A stretch of DNA of 8,666 nt. Origin: UBA4844 sp050943255. GTDB lineage: Bacteria > Bacillota > Syntrophomonadia > Syntrophomonadales > Syntrophomonadaceae. Position numbers and translations under genes: made by a program. Where the stretch lies: NCBI GenBank assembly GCA_050943255.1, contig JBMNOV010000066.1:1-8666 (forward strand). Reading direction: 5' to 3'. Positions within the stretch are counted from its first letter, which is position 1, and each line of letters starts with the position of its first letter. The notes under the pieces were generated by a model. It worked only from the letters and a program-made list of their open reading frames with translations. It was not told where the DNA came from and did not search any database. Below, piece by piece: positions 1 to 4,668 of this stretch.

Positions 1-46
1 CTGTTTTAATTGCGCGGATTCCCGCGGCTTTCATCCATGTTTTCAT
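1..46 (-). CDS. Start of a holin-like gene (partial)
   Basis: Only the first 15 codons are in the window: MKTWMKAAGIRAIKT. A strong GGGAGG ribosome binding site lies 4 nt upstream, and the ATG overlaps the preceding stop. The sequence K-x-W-x-K-A-A-G-I-R-A-x-K-T is the usual beginning of a small holin family in Clostridia phages, recalled from memory. If so, lysis genes continue to the left. Confidence 0.55.
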   Translation of the reverse strand, partial: MKTWMKAAGIRAIKT

Positions 47-459
47 TTTTCCTCCCAATTTTCAGATACTATGGGTAAATTCTTAACCCGTCTATACAAT
101 TCCGTTCCGGTTCCATTTCCACCAAGTCGGTGATATTCATCGTATAAATGTTTGATGTTGTCAAGGTTATAAATTGAGATTTTCCCGTTTCTCAAGGCCC
201 ACTCGCAGGCGGTGTATAATCTATCATGCAATAATGTGACCGTCGCAAGTTCCAGCTTATCAAGCCGTTCATTCAGCTCTTTCTTGTCATTTGCGAGGCT
301 ATTAACGGCTTTTTTGTTCGTAAATGACTTCATAATCCGGTCGCGCGTGGGCTTGTAAATCAGCGACGCACAGGTGATTACGACTATCAACGAACTGCAA
401 AAATCAGCAAAATGTTCAAAGGGATGCATATCCCATAGGATTTTAAATATTGTCTGCAT
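43..459 (-). CDS. Membrane-anchored phage protein next to the holin
   Basis: About 138 residues from ATG 459 (GAGG 9 nt upstream); a GTG at 492 would add 11 residues. It has one predicted membrane segment near the N-terminus (HFADFCSSLIVVITCASLIY), then a basic linker, a heptad-rich helix (LANDKKELNERLDKLELATV) and a C-terminal region, LHDRLYTACEWALRNGKISI, followed by the motif GGNGTGTELYRRV. Proteins of this build, one membrane helix, coiled coil and an HDRLY...GGNGTG end, occur beside holin genes in Firmicutes phages. The role is unproven; a holin or holin-accessory function is possible. The stop overlaps the holin-like start as ATGA. Confidence 0.65.
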   Translation of the reverse strand: MQTIFKILWDMHPFEHFADFCSSLIVVITCASLIYKPTRDRIMKSFTNKKAVNSLANDKKELNERLDKLELATVTLLHDRLYTACEWALRNGKISIYNLDNIKHLYDEYHRLGGNGTGTELYRRVKNLPIVSENWEEK

Positions 460-613
460 TCTTAATAGCCTCAGCCCCTGACTTTTCCTCACATTCCCCA
501 GCAGTTAATAATGCCAGCTGAGCTGACAGCTTGCAAATGATGTCAGCCTGCTCTTCAATTGTAGTTTCTTGCTCTTCGATGATTATATACAGATCACTTT
601 TCAATTGCTTCAC
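443..613 (-). CDS. Small coiled-coil phage protein (56 residues)
   Basis: I read it from GTG 613: MKQLKSDLYIIIEEQETT, then IEEQADIICKLSAQLALLTAG and an acidic tail. It has the heptad look of a short coiled coil. The frame is open further upstream to 688, but that part is very basic, lies over the 46-residue gene, and is probably not translated. GAGGA lies 13 nt before the GTG, a long spacing, so the start is uncertain. The 3' end overlaps the next gene by about 17 nt. The function is unknown. Confidence 0.55.
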   Translation of the reverse strand: MKQLKSDLYIIIEEQETTIEEQADIICKLSAQLALLTAGECEEKSGAEAIKNADNI

Positions 614-734
614 GAATTTCTTTTTTTTCCTCTTCGGTGAGAGCCGTCCAAGAGTCGAGGATATCTTCGATTTTTTCGCCCGCCTCAACTCGTCTCGTGG
701 CCACTCTAAGTAATAATCTTATCTTTGCATTCAT
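594..734 (-). CDS. Small phage protein (46 residues)
   Basis: Starts MNAKIRLLLRVATRRVEAGE and ends with a charged helix, LTEEEKKEIREAIEK. The ATG overlaps the preceding stop as ATGA and has GGAG 7 nt upstream. Short proteins of this form, a basic N-terminal helix, a D-x-x-x-x-W/Y turn and an LTEEEK helix, are common between tail fibre and holin genes in Firmicutes phages; no function is known. A longer frame on the same strand (to 688) covers most of it in another phase, but the continuity of starts and ribosome binding sites favours this reading. Confidence 0.72.
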   Translation of the reverse strand: MNAKIRLLLRVATRRVEAGEKIEDILDSWTALTEEEKKEIREAIEK

Positions 735-979
735 TTTGCTTCTCCAATTAAACTTGCGATGATATCTTCGGCATCATTCATGCGTTCATCCAAAATTTTT
801 TGATATTCTGCATTTGTAAGCTTGCGCGATTCGCATATATATTCCGTATATGCTGGCTGCCCGTCATTTTCATCATGTTCGACTTTTTGAATATTTTTCC
901 GCTGCATGATGGATTTTTCAGAAATTGGGGTAAATTCATCAGGCTGATACGCCAACTGTTCTTGCGTCCATTCTGTCAT
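731..979 (-). CDS. Hypothetical phage protein (82 residues) after the DGR
   Basis: An acidic soluble protein starting MTEWTQEQLAYQPDEF, with a C-terminal helix LTNAEYQKILDERMNDAEDI. I do not recognise a family with a known function. The start ATG has a GTGAGGT ribosome binding site about 7 nt upstream and lies 41 nt inside the reverse transcriptase 3' end in another frame. The stop forms an ATGA overlap with the next small gene. It is too short and of the wrong character to be called Avd, the four-helix DGR accessory protein (normally over 100 residues and basic), so I leave its function open. Its partners by position are the three small genes before the holin. Confidence 0.75.
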   Translation of the reverse strand: MTEWTQEQLAYQPDEFTPISEKSIMQRKNIQKVEHDENDGQPAYTEYICESRKLTNAEYQKILDERMNDAEDIIASLIGEAK

Positions 980-2088
980 AGTTTGACCTCACTTTGTCAT
1001 AATTTGAAATTTGATTTTTAATCCGCTTAACTCGCAAAAAGGGTTTGATATGTTTAAGATAGCAGTCATAACTGTCTGTGTGTTTAAACCATCCGAGCAG
1101 GCTCACAACAGCTCTTGCGTTTTTGATCGGCGTTTTTCTTCCGTTTGATTTAGCGTCTGCAATTTTCCGTGATATTCTCGCAGCTTTAATCATTGTCCGC
1201 TTGCGCATGACGATATGATCGCGGTAAAAAACAAATCCCATAAAGTCTAAAGGTCTGCCGATGCGCTTGCCGTTCTTTTTTGTATAATCAAAGCGTATGA
1301 CTTGGTAGTTGTTTTTAAGCTTCAGGCGCCGTTCTTTTCCCAAGTATCGCATAATGCTAGTTAAAAGCTCATGGGCCCGTTTTTTGTTCTGAATAAAAAC
1401 CGTCATGTCGTCTGCATATCGCATATACATGGTTACGTCAGGCTCTTTTGCTATTAAAAAGTCCAATTCTTCTAGAAAGTAGTTGGCCAGCCATTGCGAT
1501 ATATAAAATCCAAGCGGCAGTCCTTTTTTAAACCCCTGCAAGCAGCGCATAATTAAACCAATGAACCATTCATCCTTGATCCGCTGCCTTAATACTTTTT
1601 TCAGCACGTCGTGTTTGATATTTGCGTAAAAGTGCCTAATGTCTATTTTGATGTAATATTTAATGCCCTCACCGCTTTGAACAACTTTCTTGATTTGACG
1701 CATTCCGTAATGGGGGTCCTCGATCTGGCATTGATCCGCAGCTGAGCGTATAGCTGTGGCGCTGTACAATCGGGCCGAAAACAATAATAATGATATGGTG
1801 CACCCATTGTTCGATTATGCCGGGCATGTAAAGCGTTCGCTCTTTGCCGTTTTCAAAAATGACGCGTGGTTTTCGCTTTTTGGGCGGCATAAATCCAAGT
1901 TCTGGATGTTCCGCTCCGGGATGCGAATTTTTTAGCATCATCTGCATTTTTTTGATATATTCGTCAAGATGTGCGTCGATATGCTTAATCGCTTTGCGTT
2001 TTGTTTTCCCTTTTCGTAAATTTGCATAAGCCTTTCTTATGGTCTTTTCTTCTACACATTGTTTAAATAAATACTTGTACTGCTTCAT
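939..2088 (-). CDS. DGR reverse transcriptase, interrupted by a +1 frameshift
   Basis: Read across the frameshift, this is about 382 residues, normal for DGR reverse transcriptases. The first half (2088 to about 1714) starts MKQYKYLFKQCVEEKTIRKAY and contains KKRKPRVIFENGKERTLY and IIEQWVHHIIIIVFGPI, followed by SCGSMPDRGP. The second half (1712 to 939) continues with HYGMRQIKKVV, then the metal-binding Asp in YIKIDIRHFYANI (Asp codon at 1643), the DGR-specific GLPLGFYISQWLAN (LGxxxSQ instead of the QGxxxSP of group II introns), and the active site YMRYADDM. Thus all catalytic parts are present but in two frames. The first frame stops at 1669. I chose ATG 2088 because the sequence from there matches the family start; a TTG at 2235 in frame would add 49 residues but has no ribosome binding site. 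The 3' end overlaps the next gene by 41 nt. Confidence 0.88.
1712..1716 (-). other. Frameshift site in the reverse transcriptase (run of five C on the sense strand)
   Basis: The sense strand reads GGA CCC CCA T. Leaving out one C gives GGA CCC CAT and joins PDRGP to HYGMRQ, restoring a continuous protein. The cause may be a one-base insertion, a sequencing or assembly error, or +1 slippage on CCC-C, a known shift-prone proline codon context. Confidence 0.8.
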
Positions 2089-2256
2089 AATCCTTCTATC
2101 ATCTCCGAACGACAGGTGCAACCGCTTTGCCGCCCGTCCTGAGCGATACAATTTCCACTCCCCTAACGATTGATCGCGGATAAGCCGTGTTTCAACGGTC
2201 AGCGGTGTAGGACACGCCTTACATTTGTAAAACAATAGATAATGTTAATAGAATGT
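2089..2256 (-). ncRNA. Candidate spacer part of the DGR template RNA
   Basis: 168 nt between the end of the repeat and the ATG at 2088. In the Bordetella phage DGR the region between TR and rt is part of the RNA that primes and templates cDNA synthesis. The distance here is of the same order. The stretch is also open in the reverse transcriptase frame back to a TTG at 2235, but there is no ribosome binding site at that TTG. Assignment rests on position alone. Confidence 0.4.
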
Positions 2257-2375
2257 GGAGGCGCCGACGCTCCACCCGGCAGCAGACGGCGCATCGTCGA
2301 GAAACAAGCAACGCGGGCCATCAATCCGGCCATTGTTACAATTGCCGAAACGCATGCCAACGCGGACACCAGAAG
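2257..2375 (-). repeat. Repeat in the DGR template (TR) position; possibly a second variable copy
   Basis: It lies between the target gene and the reverse transcriptase, the canonical place of a TR, and on the same strand. It keeps several AAT/AAC codons where the VR has GCT, GAC and CAT. However, of the 14 differences only 7 have A in this copy. Five have A in the VR instead (here T, T, G, G, G) and two have no A in either. A clean template would carry A at every difference. In the VR frame it reads through without a stop and ends at TAA 2247-2245; upstream, that frame is closed by TAA at 2412-2410, so it is not part of a full target gene. Confidence 0.8.
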
Positions 2376-2415
2376 CGCAAGGTGTGCCCCTGACAAAATG
2401 GACTAATTTTTATTT

Positions 2416-2435
2416 TTTGGGGGATAGCCCCCAAA
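2416..2435 (-). other. Second inverted repeat downstream of VR (8-bp stem, 4-nt loop)
   Basis: Perfect arms TTTGGGGG and CCCCCAAA around a 4-nt loop (CTAT on the sense strand), starting 51 nt past the VR. On the sense strand it is followed by an A-rich stretch rather than T, so it does not look like an intrinsic terminator for the late transcript. The 8-bp stem and 4-nt loop resemble the hairpin geometry described downstream of VR in the Bordetella phage element. Confidence 0.6.
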
Positions 2436-2441
2436 CCCCCA

Positions 2442-2464
2442 GCGTGGCCGCTATAGGGCCACGC
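2442..2464 (-). other. Inverted repeat downstream of VR (8-bp stem, 7-nt loop)
   Basis: Arms GCGTGGCC (2442-2449) and GGCCACGC (2457-2464) pair perfectly around the loop 2450-2456, which spans the target stop codon. It begins 22 nt past the VR on the sense strand. GC-rich hairpins or cruciforms just downstream of the VR stimulate retrohoming in the Bordetella phage DGR, so a similar role is plausible here. It lacks a following T run and is not a terminator. Confidence 0.6.
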
Positions 2465-3734
2465 CAACAGGTGGTTTGAGAAGGTCGGAGGCGCCGATGT
2501 TCCACCAGGCAGCAGACGGCGCAGCGCTGAGATTCAAGCAACGCGGGCCATCACCCCGGCCATGGTCACAAGCGCCGAAACGCATGCCAACGCGGACACC
2601 AGAAGTATTGACGTATAAGCTATCGCATCCTCCGGTCGACGTTGACCCCTTATAGCCGTCCTTGCTGACTGGAACGGCGCCAAAACCCGGGATGACCTGA
2701 TAGTAATGCGGGTAAACCAACCCATCAGTTTTAGTGAGGCTCAGCCCGGTCGATTCAATACTTGTGCCAGATATGTCATAGACGTAATTTGGTGACACTT
2801 TATAATTGCCATCTACAAGCTGCAAGTATGGATCCCGCTGATACTGCTGATAGGTTGCGGGTACGATACTGTGGAAGAACTTATTTAGGCTCTTACCGTC
2901 GGTCGTTCCATAGAACCGGCCGCCGCCGACGATGGCGGACGGCAAAACGCCATTTGTTCCGCTTGGTGTGGCGCTTTCGTTGTAGCCTGAACAATTCCCG
3001 TATCCGAGATGGATTTGCACGTCCGTGCCGCCGCCCAGCATAATTTGTAAATCTGAAATCAAATTTGCAAAAGGGCCGCCGTAAAAAACGTGCCTGTTGC
3101 CGTTAGCGGTGATAGCTGTATATTCCTGGTCACACGTCTTTGAATGGCAGGGCTGTGTGCCAAAAATGCTGCGCATTTTCCCGTTACTGTCGATAGATCC
3201 ATACGCCATCGGCATCCACATGCCTGGCAATTCTACACCGTCTTGATCGATGAATCCGATAGGCTCAAACCCGTCAAGCTTTTCAAAGCTGAATTTCACC
3301 ACGCGTTTTGATCCACGCATAGTTTCACTTTTATATACTTTTTTTACCCATGCATAGGCTCCGCCATTGTAACCTATGTTCGACGCGTCGGATGCGCTGC
3401 CGTCTATCTTTTTACTATAGTCAGTATCCATGAGTCGATAATCTGGTGTTCCGTCATTCCTGACCATCCATGGGTGATTGTTAAATATATCGATAAATGG
3501 CTGCCAATCGCCAACGTCAATTGAACCACCGGTTCCCATACTCATCGGTGTATAACCCGATGCTTCGCCAATGTAGCTGATGCGCTCCTCCTCATCAAGG
3601 ATGCTCATATCTTCTTCAAATCCCCACCAAGTAGGACTAGTGGCGATGCCGTTCCCGATTTTGTTTACTGCATCTATAAGCTGTGTCATTTGTGCCTTAT
3701 TAGGCAATTTATCACTGTATGCTTCGCTCGCCAT
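2451..3734 (-). CDS. DGR target: phage receptor-binding protein with variable C-terminal C-type-lectin-like domain
   Basis: A 427-residue protein, ATG with GGAGG 9 nt upstream, stop TAG. The N-terminus (MASEAYSDKLPNKAQMTQLI) resembles tail-attached adhesins. Residues 120-260 include WVKKVYKSETMRGSKRV and GFEPIGFIDQDGVELPGMW segments, and residues 270-427 are glycine- and tyrosine-rich. The end fits DGR variable proteins, which use a C-type-lectin (formylglycine-generating-enzyme-like) fold: FGAVPV, then GVRVGMRFG, then the closing WWNIGAS. Residues 377-416 are encoded by the variable repeat. Comparison with the second repeat copy marks variable residues 388, 390, 391, 394, 401, 403, 404, 410, 412 and 413; Cys389 and Cys399 are the same in both. 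Likely role: host receptor recognition at the tail tip, diversified by the retroelement downstream. Confidence 0.85.
   Translation of the reverse strand: MASEAYSDKLPNKAQMTQLIDAVNKIGNGIATSPTWWGFEEDMSILDEEERISYIGEASGYTPMSMGTGGSIDVGDWQPFIDIFNNHPWMVRNDGTPDYRLMDTDYSKKIDGSASDASNIGYNGGAYAWVKKVYKSETMRGSKRVVKFSFEKLDGFEPIGFIDQDGVELPGMWMPMAYGSIDSNGKMRSIFGTQPCHSKTCDQEYTAITANGNRHVFYGGPFANLISDLQIMLGGGTDVQIHLGYGNCSGYNESATPSGTNGVLPSAIVGGGRFYGTTDGKSLNKFFHSIVPATYQQYQRDPYLQLVDGNYKVSPNYVYDISGTSIESTGLSLTKTDGLVYPHYYQVIPGFGAVPVSKDGYKGSTSTGGCDSLYVNTSGVRVGMRFGACDHGRGDGPRCLNLSAAPSAAWWNIGASDLLKPPVGVAL
2487..2605 (-). repeat. DGR variable repeat (VR) at the 3' end of the target gene
   Basis: 119 nt that align without gaps to 2257-2375, at an exact offset of 230, with 14 mismatches (105 of 119 identical). 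All 14 mismatches fall in codon positions 1 or 2 of the target frame and none in position 3. Twelve have A (sense strand) in one of the two copies. This is the footprint of adenine-directed mutagenesis at AAY-type codons. The sense 5' boundary is sharp at CTTCTGG, and the 3' boundary is at GGCGCCTCC. Confidence 0.88.
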
Positions 3735-3756
3735 CGTATAAAGCCTCCATCATCCT

Positions 3757-4176
3757 TTAATTCATACGCCCTGCTGGCGTATAACTGACGCAGATATCTC
3801 CGTCACTATCTACATATAAACTGTATGTTTTAGAGCCAGCGCTTGCTGCTGCCTCGTCGCGATATTGCTTTGTTTCGTTTTTAAGCGTTTCGACGTCTGC
3901 CCGCAAAGATTCCGTTTCGCTCTTGGCGCGTTCGGCGGCGGTTTGCGCAAGATTCGCGTTGCTATTCGCTGTCTGTGCTGCGCTCGCGGAGTTTGCCGCG
4001 GCGGCCGCGTTTTTCGACGCATTTGAGGCGTAAGCGCCGGCCTGATTTTTCGATGTTTCGGCTGCGTCTGCGTCATCCTCGATACCCTTAAAGCATTCAA
4101 TCATCGCCTCGCGTACATCCTCGCCGCGCACCGCCTCGCGCAAGGTAGTGCACATTTCATCAATTTTTGTCGACAT
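3757..4176 (-). CDS. Alanine-rich coiled-coil baseplate/fibre protein
   Basis: A 139-residue protein. The N-terminus has the motif LREAVRGEDVREAMIECF (residues 12-29), which is common at the start of Firmicutes phage baseplate or fibre proteins. Residues 35-115 are rich in Ala, Asn, Lys and Glu with heptad-like spacing, consistent with a long trimeric coiled coil. The C-terminus, SLYVDSDGDICVSY, looks like a short beta strand cap. The ATG has a GGGGG purine run 6 nt upstream that lies inside the end of the XkdX-like gene. It is followed after 22 nt by the DGR target gene, so it may form the stalk on which the adhesin sits. That partnership is inferred from order only. Confidence 0.72.
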   Translation of the reverse strand: MSTKIDEMCTTLREAVRGEDVREAMIECFKGIEDDADAAETSKNQAGAYASNASKNAAAAANSASAAQTANSNANLAQTAAERAKSETESLRADVETLKNETKQYRDEAAASAGSKTYSLYVDSDGDICVSYTPAGRMN

Positions 4177-4306
4177 TTTCGTCCCCCATTATTGCGTCGT
4201 ATTCCTGTTGCGTGATTGCGCCGTTTTTAAGGTCGCCAGCCACCCAGCTTTCAGGGTATACGCCAAGTTTGTAAAGTTTTTCAATCTTTTTCGCCAGTTC
4301 GCTCAT
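4160..4306 (-). CDS. XkdX-like small phage protein
   Basis: A 48-residue protein reading MSELAKKIEKLYKLGVYPES..., with W22, the segment NGAITQQEYDAIMG near the C-terminus, and a charged tail. This is the usual size and pattern of XkdX-family proteins: an N-terminal helix, then a tryptophan, then a G-x-I-T-x-x-E/Q-Y motif. The function is not known; members sit near tail fibre genes in Firmicutes phages. The ATG has AAGGG 8 nt upstream and overlaps the previous stop as ATGA. The end runs about 17 nt into the next gene in another frame (stop TGA at 4162-4160, next ATG at 4176). It is short enough to be missed by a length cut-off. Confidence 0.82.
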   Translation of the reverse strand: MSELAKKIEKLYKLGVYPESWVAGDLKNGAITQQEYDAIMGDENVDKN

Positions 4307-4656
4307 ACGTCAATCCCTTCTGCAATTTCTGTGTTTCCGGTAGTCAGGCTCAGGTGGATCAAAGCAGCTTTGAGTTTTTCAGCCGTTAAATCCGGTTTTT
4401 TTAGGCTTACGATTGCAACGAGTTCTTGGTCTTCTTCATTGCCTGCTGATTCCTGCGTCTGAAGTGAAACAAATTCGGTATAGCCGGACAATTCCTTGCC
4501 TTCAACATACACGGTTGATGTTTCTTCAGTAGACTTAAAAATATCAAGAAGTTCGTCTGGTGTTTCCCCATTTTGGTAAAACACTACTTTGACTATATCT
4601 GCTGAAACATCCGCCGATAATAATGTAAATGTGTGTGATTTTGTTTTAAATTCCAC
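4303..4656 (-). CDS. Small tail-module protein of unknown function
   Basis: About 117 residues, acidic, with no membrane segment. I do not recognise a family. The protein reads as a small beta-rich N-terminal half (FKTKSHTFTLLSADVSADIV, then KVVFYQNGETP) and a more helical C-terminal part (LTAEKLKAALIHL). I chose the GTG at 4656 over the ATG at 4677. A very strong ribosome binding site lies between them and only 5 nt before the GTG, and the GTG falls just after the stop of the preceding tail gene instead of inside it. The gene ends in an ATGA overlap with the XkdX-like gene, so the two are probably translationally coupled. Its place between the tail endopeptidase and XkdX suggests a baseplate or tail-tip role, but that is inference from position only. 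Confidence 0.7.
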   Translation of the reverse strand: MEFKTKSHTFTLLSADVSADIVKVVFYQNGETPDELLDIFKSTEETSTVYVEGKELSGYTEFVSLQTQESAGNEEDQELVAIVSLKKPDLTAEKLKAALIHLSLTTGNTEIAEGIDV

Positions 4657-4659
4657 TTC

Positions 4660-4668
4660 TCCCTCCCC
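4660..4668 (-). promoter_or_regulatory. Ribosome binding site deciding the start at 4656
   Basis: The sense strand reads GGGGAGGGA immediately after the tail protein's TAG stop, followed 3-5 nt later by GTG. An ATG 21 nt further upstream in the same frame would put this purine run inside the coding region, so GTG is the better start. Confidence 0.7.

Noticed and set aside
731..979. 82-residue gene as the DGR accessory factor Avd
   Set aside because: Too short and acidic, without the basic four-helix pattern expected of Avd.
800..1021. Plus-strand open frames such as 800-1021, 2762-3043, 4148-4462 and 6330-6575
   Set aside because: They lie opposite well supported minus-strand genes, lack ribosome binding sites and have low-complexity shadow compositions.
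939..2088. Group II intron or retron reverse transcriptase
   Set aside because: The motif is LGxxxSQ, not QGxxxSP; there is no maturase or endonuclease region, and a matching repeat pair lies next to a target gene, which points to a DGR.
2199..2396. 65-residue minus-strand open frame over the repeat copy, and a similar one at 2534-2725
   Set aside because: Both are the same shadow frame of the two repeats (shared LLVSALACVSA), without ribosome binding sites; they do not match the frame of the target gene.
2411..2435. Hairpin with adjacent T/A run as an intrinsic terminator
   Set aside because: The T run precedes the hairpin on the plus strand and appears as A after it on the minus strand, so it has the wrong polarity for the minus-strand operon, and no plus-strand gene ends there.
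3810..4100. 96-residue minus-strand frame inside the coiled-coil gene
   Set aside because: Arg/Pro/Gln-rich shadow of the alanine-rich reading; the main frame has the better start, ribosome binding site and family-like N-terminus.
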